From: an uncultured Lachnospiraceae bacterium
GTDB taxonomy: Bacteria > Bacillota > Clostridia > Lachnospirales > Lachnospiraceae
Length of the DNA stretch: 64,000 nt
Assembly: GCA_900551115.1 (NCBI GenBank)
Contig: URUY01000001.1
Span: 186,001 to 250,000, forward strand
Direction: 5' to 3'
Under the pieces are notes generated by a model. That model did not search any database. It saw nothing but the letters and a program-made list of their open reading frames with translations, and was not told the DNA's origin. Below are positions 1 through 8,928 of this stretch, piece after piece. How positions within the stretch are numbered: position 1 is the stretch's first letter; every line of letters begins with the position of its first letter. Made by a program: the position numbers and the translations under genes.

Positions 1-1247
1 AAGGAATTGCAGCCTTCAAAATTGTTTACATTGACAACATCTGCCGCACTGCTGATAGATTCCGGCAAAGTAAGCTCCTGCAGGGAGGTACAGCCTTTAA
101 ACACCGAATATCCCATTTTGGAAAGCGTCACATTTTTTCCTTCCTGCGCACCGGACAAATCCACTATACCGCCGAGTTCCTGACTGCCAAGTCTGGTACA
201 GCCTTCAAAAGCATGGTCATATATGGCGGTTACACTTGCCGGCAGGGTAAAGCTTGTCAGCGCCCTGCAGTTTAAAAAGGTATAATCTGAAATATACTGC
301 AGTCTTGAGGTGAAATCCAAGTCAATACCGGACATATTGACACAGTTTGCAAAGGCATGCTTTCCGATTTCGGTCAGACCGTTGCCAAGCTCAATACTTT
401 CCAGGCCTGTACAGCCTGAAAAAGCATAATTGCCGATACCCATCAGGCTGTCTCCCACTACCAGGGTCTGAATATTGCTTTCATTTGCAAACACACCGTT
501 CTGCGGCAGCTCATTAATCTTCCCGGCTTCTTCTGCAATTACCCATTCCTGCACGGCACCGTCCACGTTGCCGGCAGCCGGATTTGCCATAAGGGACTGG
601 TTTCCGATATACATAACCGTAATATTTTTAATCCACTGTTCTGCGGGGTCTTCTGTCTTCACAAACTCCCCCGCATCGTTTTTATAGTAAAACTCCGCCA
701 GATCCAGTGTACTCCAATTCGTGTAATCTGCATAATAGCAAGGCTTGTACACCGCTTCGCTCACCAGAATATCATTGCCGGAAACATCCTCTTCCCATAT
801 TTCCGGCGATGCCATATAATACAGGGGCTTTTGGGTTTTGCTTACCGCCACATAGCCTGTCCTGGTACCCTGGTTCTCACTGTATTTGGTAAAAGCATCC
901 ACCGTGTCCGGTATCTGTAAATAATTATTGGTCAGATTGCCTGCAGTATACCCTAAAATAACGGCAATCTTATCGGGACTGATACTGGATGCATTTACAA
1001 ACGCAAACTGATAAGTACCGTCACCGGTGGTATAGATAGTTTCACAGTCCTTTGGTACAACCGGAATAACCGTATTGTTTATTCCAATCTGATCGTCCCA
1101 TGTATATTTTACATCATCTGCCGCCTGTGCTTCCGGAACCGGTATTGCCGCCACAAGAATCGCTGTTATCAGACAGACAACCCCCATTGTCCTGCGCATC
1201 CTTCTGCGTATTTTTATATTTTTCCTCTTCGTGCTGTTTTTTGTCAT
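1..1247 (-). CDS. Secreted LRR (BspA-like) surface protein, C-terminus beyond window
   Basis: The gene is open at the left edge, and about 415 codons are visible. The start is the ATG at 1247, which has AAGGAG 8 bases upstream. A basic N-terminus is followed by a hydrophobic stretch and a likely signal peptidase site after PEAQA, near residue 42. From about residue 225 the protein shows LRR_5 (BspA-like) repeats of the form IGNYAFSGCTGLESIELG, then IGKHAFANCVNMSGIDL, and so on. Such proteins are exported and often anchored to the wall. The gene lies 33 bases downstream of a class B sortase on the same strand, so it may be a sortase substrate, but its sorting signal would lie outside the window. 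Confidence 0.85.
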   Translation of the reverse strand, partial: MTKNSTKRKNIKIRRRMRRTMGVVCLITAILVAAIPVPEAQAADDVKYTWDDQIGINNTVIPVVPKDCETIYTTGDGTYQFAFVNASSISPDKIAVILGYTAGNLTNNYLQIPDTVDAFTKYSENQGTRTGYVAVSKTQKPLYYMASPEIWEEDVSGNDILVSEAVYKPCYYADYTNWSTLDLAEFYYKNDAGEFVKTEDPAEQWIKNITVMYIGNQSLMANPAAGNVDGAVQEWVIAEEAGKINELPQNGVFANESNIQTLVVGDSLMGIGNYAFSGCTGLESIELGNGLTEIGKHAFANCVNMSGIDLDFTSRLQYISDYTFLNCRALTSFTLPASVTAIYDHAFEGCTRLGSQELGGIVDLSGAQEGKNVTLSKMGYSVFKGCTSLQELTLPESISSAADVVNVNNFEGCNS

Positions 1248-1280
1248 GATGCATCTCCTTCATCTTGTAAGTTCCCGCAT

Positions 1281-2480
1281 TTATTTTATTTTCCTGGCTA
1301 CTACCACAAAACGTCCGTAATCCGTATAATAATCACAGGTTGAAAGCGTCAGCAGCTCATCCCCGAATTCTGCTGTCACACCGGTATCGTACAGTGACAT
1401 TTCTGCCATTTCCCTCATATAAGAATTAAACTCCGTTTCCGAATCTGCATTAATGAACTGATAATATTTAAAAACGATTTCATTTTCATTATATATTTTT
1501 GAGCGGAACACATACATAATCTCATAGGTTCCTTTTTCATATATCGTATCAAACTGTATCAGTTTATGCTCTTTATAAAAATCCTCGGAGCTGTATTTTG
1601 TAAGCTGTCCGAACATCCGTCCGCTTCGCATATGATGTCCGTAAATAATCAGATTGGTACTTCTGGGCAGCAGACTGCAGTCCTTATCCAAAAATATACT
1701 GCCGTTCTTATCCTGCTGCTGGTCAAAATTATGGTCCAGGTAATATTCATTGTCATTTGTCTGCAAAACAGGATAGTCTATATATGTATCGTCAATTTTT
1801 ACCCATCCGATTAGCTTTTTGTTTAAACTATAGAGTGTTTTATACTCATCTAAAATATCCGGCACCACGATTTCCTGATTATCGTAATGAATAACCGCCG
1901 TTTCCGGCGTTACCACCATATCCGTTTCCACGCCTTTTAACTCCTGCTGTCTGCCGGCATAGTCATCCAAACGTTTTATCTGATAATAATACAGCCCCAA
2001 ATAAGTAAAGCATCCCGCTGCCACACACATACATGCCGCAATAACCGATTTTCTTATGCGTTCTCTCTTGCGCAGCTCCTGTAAAATGGATTTCTGCATA
2101 TCCGTATCATAATCTTCCAGCTTTATGCTTTTCTTTTTACTGCCTTTGGCTTTCGCCAAAGCTTTTCCCTTTGTAATACCATTTACCTTTCCTTTAGCCG
2201 TTCTGCCCCGGCTGCCCCTACCGCTGTCTGCGTTCCCTGCTGTGGTTTTCTTACCGGCTAAAAGTTCCTCTGCTTCCTCTAAAAAATCCTGTCCCAATAT
2301 GGTTCTGAACCGATATCTGCCTTCACTCAGATTTTTTATCAGCTCGGAAATATCCTCACTGCTGTTTAAATCATATCTTTTTTTAATATTTTCTATGTAT
2401 GCAGCATCTTTTTTTGCCGCCTCATAATCGGCGGCAGTCCGAAACTGCCTTCCTAAAACCATGCGCTCCTGTGTCTCCAT
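1281..2480 (-). CDS. srtB: Class B sortase
   Basis: Membrane transpeptidase that cleaves a C-terminal sorting signal and attaches proteins to the wall. The C-terminal half is a class B sortase domain: catalytic His in IIYGHHMRSG (about residues 282-283), catalytic Cys382 in TLSTC, and Arg390 in GRFVVVA. One membrane segment lies near residues 145-167. The preceding 144 residues are predicted cytoplasmic, with a Lys/Gly/Ala-rich linker at about 77-118; this is a much longer N-terminus than typical SrtB (about 250 aa in total). The start has GGAGGTAAAG directly upstream. The LRR protein gene follows 33 bases downstream, suggesting an enzyme-substrate pair. Confidence 0.9.
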   Translation of the reverse strand: METQERMVLGRQFRTAADYEAAKKDAAYIENIKKRYDLNSSEDISELIKNLSEGRYRFRTILGQDFLEEAEELLAGKKTTAGNADSGRGSRGRTAKGKVNGITKGKALAKAKGSKKKSIKLEDYDTDMQKSILQELRKRERIRKSVIAACMCVAAGCFTYLGLYYYQIKRLDDYAGRQQELKGVETDMVVTPETAVIHYDNQEIVVPDILDEYKTLYSLNKKLIGWVKIDDTYIDYPVLQTNDNEYYLDHNFDQQQDKNGSIFLDKDCSLLPRSTNLIIYGHHMRSGRMFGQLTKYSSEDFYKEHKLIQFDTIYEKGTYEIMYVFRSKIYNENEIVFKYYQFINADSETEFNSYMREMAEMSLYDTGVTAEFGDELLTLSTCDYYTDYGRFVVVARKIK

Positions 2481-2676
2481 CTTTACCTCCGTGTCGGAGC
2501 ATTTCTCTGCGAAGGTACTGCAAACAGCTTTTCAGCCTTTATCCTGCCCGCTTCGCACAATTACCCTAATTTTATTTATTCATTATACATTTTACTATAT
2601 CTTGAAATTTATTCAAGTCTTTTTACAAGAGATTGTATGCAGAATTATCTTAAAAATATTTTTTAAAAAGTGTGAA

Positions 2677-2704
2677 ACATTGACATGCCAAGATACATAA
2701 GATA
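2677..2704 (+). promoter_or_regulatory. Possible sigma-K-type promoter for the Cys-rich protein
   Basis: AC at 2677-2678, 17 bases, then CATAAGATA at 2696-2704 matches the Bacillus sigma-K pattern (AC, 16-17 bases, CATANNNTA). The predicted start near 2712 lies just before the GGAGG at 2720. A TTGACA occurs at 2680-2685, but no sigma-A -10 box is correctly spaced from it. The match is short and could be chance. Confidence 0.3.
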
Positions 2705-2734
2705 AACCATAATAAAACCTGGAGGCACTTAAAA

Positions 2735-2968
2735 ATGAGTGATTTAACTGCTACCAACTGCGGATGCGGCTGCAACAACAACAGCAACAACGGTTCCAAC
2801 TGTATGTGGATTATCCTGTTATTGCTTTTCTGCGGAAACGGCAATAACGGATGCGGAATTATGGGAGGAAACAATGGCTGTGACTGCAATAACAACAACA
2901 GTTGTGACTTTCTTATCTGGATTCTCCTTATTTCCTGTTTCTGTGGAAACGGCAACGGCTGCTGCTAA
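2735..2968 (+). CDS. Small Cys/Gly/Asn-rich protein (HCB-13 type)
   Basis: 77 residues with two units of the same design: a Cys/Asn/Gly-rich stretch (CGCGCNNNSNNG), a short hydrophobic block (MWIILLLLFCGNG), a second Cys/Asn stretch (NGCDCNNNNSCDF), a hydrophobic block (LIWILLISCFCGNG), and a terminal CC. It resembles small proteins annotated in gut Lachnospiraceae as chorion-class high-cysteine HCB protein 13 (recalled name, function unknown). A strong GGAGG lies 10 bases before the ATG. It could be a spore-coat or envelope protein cross-linked by disulfides; that is inference. Two co-directional genes of unknown function follow. Confidence 0.75.
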   Translation: MSDLTATNCGCGCNNNSNNGSNCMWIILLLLFCGNGNNGCGIMGGNNGCDCNNNNSCDFLIWILLISCFCGNGNGCC

Positions 2969-3000
2969 TCCAAAATTTCATACACATGCAAATATGCGGG

Positions 3001-3021
3001 CAGGCTCTATTACAGAGCCTG
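3001..3021 (+). terminator. Hairpin downstream of the Cys-rich gene
   Basis: CAGGCTCT and AGAGCCTG form an 8-bp stem with a 5-base loop, 32 bases after the stop codon. The T-tract is poor, so this may be a weak terminator or a processing or stabilising hairpin between the Cys-rich gene and the next gene. Confidence 0.4.
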
Positions 3022-3090
3022 TTCTACGCATACTTGCCAAAAAAATTTCATATGCTTTAAAAGTACCGTGAAGACACAAGGAGCAGACCT

Positions 3091-3531
3091 ATGAGCAGGG
3101 ATGAACAAAAAAAGCCGGACAAAATTCAGGCCTTTGATACACTCTTTACCACTAACCACATACAAATGTACAAAATCCTTCTGCCATATTTTGAGCCTGC
3201 CATGCAAAAGCAAATGGCCGTATATATTAAATTTATGGAATTTGAGTACACGCTTTCTTATTTCAAGCTGCATCCCTTTGCCGGTATGCCGACAGAAAAA
3301 CCAAACGATACCTCACAGATATGCCGGGAAATTTCCCCCTACTGCTCAGCTTCCGAAAAAGCAAGCATCGAAAAGATAATGGAAATGTTTTCTTCCATGC
3401 AAAATGCAAGGGAAATGATGGATACCTTCAATATGATGAAGGATATGTTTCCCGACGGCTTTTCCTTCGGAGACGGCGCTGAGTCTGCCGATGCCATGCA
3501 GATGTTTCAGATGTTTAACAATTTTAAATAA
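3091..3531 (+). CDS. Hypothetical protein, Met-rich C-terminus
   Basis: 146 residues, not recognised. AAGGAG lies 7 bases before the ATG. The protein is predicted soluble and helical. The C-terminal third is rich in Met and Phe (for example MMDTFNMMKDMF and MQMFQMFNNFK), in an amphipathic helix-like pattern. There are no membrane segments and no signal peptide. It is separated by 15 bases from the next small gene, and the two are probably co-transcribed. The neighbourhood (Cys-rich protein, then this pair) suggests a shared role, but nothing in the sequence shows what that role is. Confidence 0.75.
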   Translation: MSRDEQKKPDKIQAFDTLFTTNHIQMYKILLPYFEPAMQKQMAVYIKFMEFEYTLSYFKLHPFAGMPTEKPNDTSQICREISPYCSASEKASIEKIMEMFSSMQNAREMMDTFNMMKDMFPDGFSFGDGAESADAMQMFQMFNNFK

Positions 3532-3546
3532 TCAGGAGTGACTAAT

Positions 3547-3822
3547 ATGGAACAAAAACCCAAATGGATGAATGACCCTTTAGTAAAGAATATCGAAGAA
3601 AAGAAATTGCATTTTTTAAGCGAGCTGGTGCTTGGCGGCAAAGACAAAAGCCAAAAAGAAGCCATGCCCTATATGATGCTGAAAATGAAACAGGCAAAAG
3701 CTGACAATATTTCTTTTTCCTCCGCAGAGGTAGCTGCTGTTGTGGCTGCCATAAAAAACCACAGTACGCCGGAGGAACTGGAACAGATTGATAAAATCAT
3801 GAAAAAAGCACCGACATTTTAA
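3547..3822 (+). CDS. Hypothetical small protein
   Basis: 91 residues from the ATG at 3547, which has AGGAG 8 bases upstream. A GTG at 3538 overlaps that ribosome site and is less likely. The protein is helical and charged, with a central KQAKADNISFSSAEVAAVVA segment and a Lys-rich end. I do not recognise a family. It follows the Met-rich gene by 15 bases. Its last codons form one arm of the hairpin that ends leuS transcription on the other strand. Confidence 0.7.
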   Translation: MEQKPKWMNDPLVKNIEEKKLHFLSELVLGGKDKSQKEAMPYMMLKMKQAKADNISFSSAEVAAVVAAIKNHSTPEELEQIDKIMKKAPTF

Positions 3823-3835
3823 TCTGCCGGTGCTT
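3802..3835 (-). terminator. leuS terminator overlapping the convergent gene's end
   Basis: AAGCACCG (3806-3813) and CGGTGCTT (3828-3835) form a perfect 8-bp stem. On the minus strand it is followed by a T-run (complement of 3802-3807). It lies 80 bases after the leuS stop and inside the 3' end of the convergent plus-strand gene. Confidence 0.65.
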
Positions 3836-3914
3836 CTTCCTGTTTGCTTTACCATATTCAGGCTTTTACGGCCTTTCCACAAAGGAATGGTTTCCTGCCG
3901 CTTTTATATTTCTC

Positions 3915-6329
3915 TTAAGGTTTTACAACGATGTTGACGATTCTTCCCGGCACGTAAATTTCTTTTACAATGGTACCGGAAAGCTTGTCTCCCAAAGCTT
4001 CCTTTGCCATTGCAAGAACGGTATCCTTTGCTTCGTCCTTTGCAATGTTGATTGTGGTTTTGGTTTTTCCGTTTATCTGTACCGCAGCTTCTACGGTAGA
4101 CTCTACAGTCTTTGCTTCTTCGTATTCAGGCCATGCCGTCTGATATACCCTGCCTTCAAAGCCGATAAGCTGCCAGAGTTCTTCCGTAATATGCGGTGCC
4201 ACCGGATTTAACAGGGCAAGAAGCGTCTTAAACTCACCCTTTGTCACCGCATTCTTTTTATAGAAATCATTTATAAGCGCCATCATAGCTGCGATTGCCG
4301 TATTGTACTTTAAGTTTTCAAAATCGGAGCTTACCTTTTTAATGGTCTGGTGCATCTTTGTTTCCATATCCTTGGAATAGCCTTCTTCGTCCGTCAGCAT
4401 ATCCTGCAGCTTCCATACTCTCTCAAGGAATCTTCTGCAGCCCTTTACGCCGTCTTCGGACCAGGAAGCACTTAAGTCAAACGCACCGATAAACATTTCA
4501 TAGGTTCTTAAGGTATCCGCGCCGTACTCCCTGACGATATCATCGGGATTTACTACGTTGCCGCGGGATTTACTCATCTTCTCGCCGTTAGAGCCAAGAA
4601 TCATACCGTGTGAGGTTCTCTTCCGGTAAGGCTCTGCACAGGGAACAACCTGATTGTCATATAAAAATCTGTGCCAGAAACGGGAATATAAAAGATGAAG
4701 TGTGGTATGCTCCATACCGCCGTTGTACCAGTCTACAGGCAGCCAGTATTTTAAAGCCTCCGGGCTTGCCAGCGCTTTATCATTGTGCGGGTCGGTATAT
4801 CGTAAGAAATACCAGGAAGAGCCTGCCCACTGGGGCATGGTATCTGTCTCCCGCAGTGCAGGGCCGCCGCAGTGCGGACAGGTAGTGCTTACCCAGTCCG
4901 TCATATGGGCAAGCGGTGACTCACCGTTATCCGTAGGCATATAGCTTTCCACTTCGGGAAGCTCTAAGGGCAGCTCACTTTCAGGCAATGCCACATAGCC
5001 GCACTTTTCACATTTTACAATAGGAATCGGTTCGCCCCAGTAACGCTGTCTGGAGAATACCCAGTCCCTTAATTTGAAATTCGTCTTTTCATGTCCGATT
5101 CCCTTTTCTGTTAAGAACTCGATAATTTTCTTTTTAGCATCTGCCACGGAAAGGCCGTTTAAGAAATCGGAATTCACAAGGGTACCGGTTGCCACATCGG
5201 TAAATACAGCTTCTTTCACATCTACCGGGCTTCCCGCTACAACCTCGATAATGGGCATATCAAATTTCTTTGCAAACTCCCAGTCTCTTTCATCATGCGC
5301 AGGCACTGCCATAATAGCGCCGGTTCCGTAGGTCATCAATACATAGTCAGATATCCATACCGGAATCTCCTTGCCGTTTACCGGATTGACTGCCACAAAA
5401 CCGTCTAACATAACGCCGGTTTTATCCTTTGCAATCTCGGTACGCTCAAAATCGGATTTTTTGGCAGCCATCTCACGGTAAGCAGCCACTGCCTCCCAGT
5501 TTTTGATATCTGCCTTATATTTGTCAATAAAGGGATGCTCCGGGCTCATTACCATATAGGTAACGCCAAACAGGGTGTCCGGTCTGGTGGTATAAACCGT
5601 AAGCTTATCTTCCTTATCCTTTAAAGTAAAGTCCACCTCGGCGCCCGTGGATTTACCAATCCAGTTCTTTTGGGAAACCTTGACACGCTCGATATAATCA
5701 ACCGTATCCAGCCCCTCTAACAGCTTATCTGCATACTCTGTAATCTTTAACATCCACTGGCTTTTCACCTTGCGGACAACCTCTGCCCCACAGCGCTCAC
5801 ATACGCCGTTTACAACCTCTTCATTGGCAAGTCCTACCTTACAGGAGGTACACCAGTTAATAGGCATCTCCGTCTTATAAGCCAGTCCTGCATTGAACAG
5901 CTTTAAGAAAATCCACTGGGTCCATTTATAGTAGCCTGCATCCGTGGTATTTACTTCCCTGTCCCAGTCAAAGGAGTATCCCAGGGAATGAAGCTGGTTT
6001 TTAAAACGCTCCACATTGTTTTTTGTTACAATCTTCGGGTGGATGTGGTTTTTGATTGCATAATTTTCAGTAGGAAGACCAAATGCATCCCATCCCATGG
6101 GATACAGCACATTATAGCCCTGCATTCTCCTCTTTCTTGCTACGATATCCAGCGCTGTATAAGGACGCGGATGTCCTACATGAAGTCCCTGTCCCGAAGG
6201 ATAAGGGAACTCAACAAGTGCATAGTATTTGGGCTTGGAATAATCCTCTGAAGTAGCAAATGCCTTTTCAGTATCCCATACGCCCTGCCATTTTGTTTCA
6301 ACTTCTCTGTGATTGTATGGTGCTGCCAT
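3915..6329 (-). CDS. leuS: Leucyl-tRNA synthetase
   Basis: Class Ia aminoacyl-tRNA synthetase that charges tRNA-Leu in the cytoplasm. The 804 residues from the ATG at 6329 are full length. Visible motifs: HVGH (residues 50-53, HIGH motif), DWVFSRQRYWGEP, paired Cys sites in the zinc and insertion regions, the editing-domain motif TTRPDTLFG, and EKMSKSRGN (about 583-591). The ATG at 6353 has no good ribosome site, whereas AGGAAAGG precedes 6329, so the shorter start is preferred. The gene has its own consensus promoter and a structured leader. Confidence 0.97.
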   Translation of the reverse strand: MAAPYNHREVETKWQGVWDTEKAFATSEDYSKPKYYALVEFPYPSGQGLHVGHPRPYTALDIVARKRRMQGYNVLYPMGWDAFGLPTENYAIKNHIHPKIVTKNNVERFKNQLHSLGYSFDWDREVNTTDAGYYKWTQWIFLKLFNAGLAYKTEMPINWCTSCKVGLANEEVVNGVCERCGAEVVRKVKSQWMLKITEYADKLLEGLDTVDYIERVKVSQKNWIGKSTGAEVDFTLKDKEDKLTVYTTRPDTLFGVTYMVMSPEHPFIDKYKADIKNWEAVAAYREMAAKKSDFERTEIAKDKTGVMLDGFVAVNPVNGKEIPVWISDYVLMTYGTGAIMAVPAHDERDWEFAKKFDMPIIEVVAGSPVDVKEAVFTDVATGTLVNSDFLNGLSVADAKKKIIEFLTEKGIGHEKTNFKLRDWVFSRQRYWGEPIPIVKCEKCGYVALPESELPLELPEVESYMPTDNGESPLAHMTDWVSTTCPHCGGPALRETDTMPQWAGSSWYFLRYTDPHNDKALASPEALKYWLPVDWYNGGMEHTTLHLLYSRFWHRFLYDNQVVPCAEPYRKRTSHGMILGSNGEKMSKSRGNVVNPDDIVREYGADTLRTYEMFIGAFDLSASWSEDGVKGCRRFLERVWKLQDMLTDEEGYSKDMETKMHQTIKKVSSDFENLKYNTAIAAMMALINDFYKKNAVTKGEFKTLLALLNPVAPHITEELWQLIGFEGRVYQTAWPEYEEAKTVESTVEAAVQINGKTKTTINIAKDEAKDTVLAMAKEALGDKLSGTIVKEIYVPGRIVNIVVKP

Positions 6330-6360
6330 TTTTCTTTCCTTTCCTGTTGCCATATAATAA

Positions 6361-6391
6361 GCCCTTTCATCTCATTTAGAGACGAAAGGGC
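6361..6391 (-). promoter_or_regulatory. leuS leader hairpin (possible attenuator)
   Basis: GCCCTTTC (6361-6368) and GAAAGGGC (6384-6391) form a perfect 8-bp stem in the leuS 5' leader, ending about 30 bases before the start codon and followed by TTATTATAT on the minus strand. A second GGG/CCC pairing is possible upstream, at about 6425-6447. The canonical T-box sequence GGGTGGNACCGCG is absent, so the mechanism, if any, is unknown. Confidence 0.4.
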
Positions 6392-6459
6392 TTTACTTCA
6401 TTAATACTTCATCGTTATAACTTCAGGGGTTCTGCTATTTCCCTTCAACGTCTAGGCTA

Positions 6460-6488
6460 ATTGTACTCATTTGCTCCGTTATTGTCAA
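6460..6488 (-). promoter_or_regulatory. leuS promoter
   Basis: On the minus strand, TTGACA (6483-6488), 17 bases, then TACAAT (6460-6465). This near-consensus sigma-A promoter predicts a start near 6453 and a leader of about 124 bases. Confidence 0.8.
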
Positions 6489-6589
6489 TTAGTTTTTTCC
6501 TTCTCCCTGCTTCTCCTTATCTTAATGAATGCTAATGGAAATATCTCTGCTAAATATATCATTTTACAACATTCTTTTCACTTTACTTA

Positions 6590-8680
6590 TTATGCTTCTT
6601 CGCCGCCGGACACTTTATCAGCCCTTGCTGCGACTTCCTTTTCCTGCACATCGGAAGGTGCCTGCTCGTAACGTGCAAATTCGTAAGCATATTCGCCTCT
6701 GCCGCCTGTCATGGAACGCAAATCGGTGCAGTAACCGTAAAGCCCGCTCATGGGGATATCTGCCTCAATTACCTGCTTGCCGCCGGAAACAGGATTCATG
6801 CCAAGCACCCTGCCGCGTCTCTTGTTCAAATCACCCATGATATCGCCTGTATAAGCATCAGGTACCGTCACCTTTAAGGATGCAATGGGCTCAAGCAGTA
6901 TGGGACCGGCTTCCATAAAACCTTTCTTGAAGGCCTGAATGGTTGCCATCTTGAATGCCATTTCCGAAGAATCCACAGGATGATAAGAGCCGTCATACAA
7001 AACAGCCTTTACACCTACAACCGGATATGCTGCCATAGGTCCCTTTACAACGGATTCCTGTAAGCCCTTTTCCACTGCCGGGAAGAAGTTTTTAGGAACG
7101 GCACCGCCAACAACCTCCTGCTCAAATGTAAATGGTGTTTCCAAATCACCGGAGGATGAAAAACGGATTTTAACATGACCGTACTGACCGTGTCCGCCCG
7201 ACTGTTTCTTATATTTGTACTCCACATCGGAATTCTTCTTTATGGTCTCTCTGTAAGCAATCTTAGGCTTGGTAAGCTCTACCTCCACCTTATATTCATT
7301 AAGGAGCCTGCTGACTACGATTTCCAGATGCTGCTCTCCCATACCATAAAGGAGTGTCTGTCTGTTTTCGGAATCATTGACTACCTTTAAGGTAGTATCC
7401 TCATGGGTCAGCTTCTGCAATGCCTGGGATATCTTATCCACATCCCCCTTGTCCTTAGGCTTATACCTCATATAGGTGTACGGCGTGGAAATCTCCCACT
7501 TGCCGAATTTAATGGTAGTTGCCTTGGTTGACAGGCTGTTGCCTGTTCTTGCTGCCGTCAGCTTGGCAAGCGCACCCAAATCACCTGCATGCAGCTCCGG
7601 CACTTCAATGGGCTTGTTGCCCTGCATCACATAAAGCTTACCGATTTTTTCTTCGATGTCACGGTCTACATTGTAAATTACGTCATCCGTCTTTAATACA
7701 CCGGAATTTACCTTAATCAGAGAGTATTTGCCGATAAACGGATCTACGATAGTCTTCCATATGTACGCCGACTTTGCCTTGGAAAAATCATAATCAGCAT
7801 GATAGATTTCATTAGTCTTCATGTTGATACCTGCCACCTGACGGTTCTCCGGGCTCGGCATATATTTTATAATATCATCAAGCAGTGTATAAACGCCCTG
7901 ACAGAGGGTATTGGAACCCATACTGATGGGAACGATGCTGCCGTCACAGACATTGGTACGAAGCGCCGCACGGATTTCCGCTTCTGAGAAGGTTTCTCCG
8001 CCAAAATACCTCTCCATCATCTCCTCGCTGGTCTCTGCAACTGCTTCCATCAGCGTATCCCGGCAAATTTCCAGATTTGCCTTATTATATTCGGGAATGT
8101 CACAGGGAACAACCTCCTTGCCCTGCCATCTGTTACCTGTTTCTGCTATCACGTTCACGTAGCCTACGAACTTTTCATTTTCACGGATAGGCAGGTTAAA
8201 GGGTGCAATTTTTTTACCGTATTTTTCTGTCAAATCCGCTACTACCTGCCTGAAAGACGCATTATCCACATCCATGTTGGTAACATACACAAAACGCGGC
8301 AGCTTATATTTTTCACAAAGCTCCCATGCCTTTTCTGTGCCTACCTCCACACCGGACTTACCGTTTACAACAATAATCGCTGCACCGGCTGCACTGACTG
8401 CCTCTTCTACTTCTCCTACAAAATCGAAGTATCCCGGCGCATCCAAAATATTAATTTTATAGCCTTCCCATTCAATGGGAATCACAGAGGTAGAAATAGA
8501 AAACTGCCGCTTCTGCTCTTCCTTGCTGTAGTCGCTTAAGGTATTGCCGTCTGTCACCTTGCCCATACGGGAGGTAATACCTGACAGATATCCCATTGCT
8601 TCAGCCAGACTCGTCTTTCCGGAACCCCCATGTCCCAGTAACACCACATTTCTAATCTTGTCAGTTGTGTAAACTTTCAT
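6590..8680 (-). CDS. EF-G-like translational GTPase (FusA2-type paralogue)
   Basis: 696 residues with EF-G domain order: GTPase domain with P-loop GHGGSGKTSL (residues 16-25), domain II, then domains III-V (ending YGYCTDLRSMTGGRGEYAYEF). It is not the housekeeping EF-G. The G3 motif reads DAPGYFDF rather than DTPGHVDF, so the catalytic His is replaced by Tyr, and G4 reads TNMD instead of NKMD. The switch I RGITI motif is also altered (QKRQFSIS). This matches the EF-G-like/FusA2 branch, whose role is poorly defined and may be ribosome-bound with slow GTP hydrolysis. AAAGGA precedes the start. No str-operon genes are nearby, as expected for a paralogue. Confidence 0.9.
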   Translation of the reverse strand: MKVYTTDKIRNVVLLGHGGSGKTSLAEAMGYLSGITSRMGKVTDGNTLSDYSKEEQKRQFSISTSVIPIEWEGYKINILDAPGYFDFVGEVEEAVSAAGAAIIVVNGKSGVEVGTEKAWELCEKYKLPRFVYVTNMDVDNASFRQVVADLTEKYGKKIAPFNLPIRENEKFVGYVNVIAETGNRWQGKEVVPCDIPEYNKANLEICRDTLMEAVAETSEEMMERYFGGETFSEAEIRAALRTNVCDGSIVPISMGSNTLCQGVYTLLDDIIKYMPSPENRQVAGINMKTNEIYHADYDFSKAKSAYIWKTIVDPFIGKYSLIKVNSGVLKTDDVIYNVDRDIEEKIGKLYVMQGNKPIEVPELHAGDLGALAKLTAARTGNSLSTKATTIKFGKWEISTPYTYMRYKPKDKGDVDKISQALQKLTHEDTTLKVVNDSENRQTLLYGMGEQHLEIVVSRLLNEYKVEVELTKPKIAYRETIKKNSDVEYKYKKQSGGHGQYGHVKIRFSSSGDLETPFTFEQEVVGGAVPKNFFPAVEKGLQESVVKGPMAAYPVVGVKAVLYDGSYHPVDSSEMAFKMATIQAFKKGFMEAGPILLEPIASLKVTVPDAYTGDIMGDLNKRRGRVLGMNPVSGGKQVIEADIPMSGLYGYCTDLRSMTGGRGEYAYEFARYEQAPSDVQEKEVAARADKVSGGEEA

Positions 8681-8928
8681 AATTGCTGCGTCCTTTCTCG
8701 GTATTTATTCTTTTAGTCTTACGGAACCCGCAATAAAGAATATAATTTTGGTAATAATTCATAAGTTATACAAGAGTTATGAAATACCATGGGTATATTT
8801 TACTAAATTTTATTTCATATTACAAGTTATATCCAACAATTTACACATATTTTTTCAACTTTCACAAATCTTTTCTAAAAATATTCTGCGGAAAATGCTT
8901 TATCGCTTTAAAGCTCAAAATTTTTCTA

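Noticed and set aside
2125..2427. Plus-strand open frame opposite the sortase gene
   Set aside because: It is a mirror of the Lys/Ala-rich sortase linker, without a ribosome site or family resemblance; the same holds for the other long opposite-strand frames over leuS, pheT, pbp, rnf and oad genes.
2735..2968. Bacteriocin precursor or metallothionein
   Set aside because: There is no leader peptide, transporter or modification gene beside it, and its hydrophobic blocks do not fit metallothionein.
6380..6425. Leader peptides in the leuS leader (ATGAAGTATTAA, ATGAAGTAA)
   Set aside because: They are only two to three codons long, contain no Leu codons, and lack ribosome sites; chance is sufficient.
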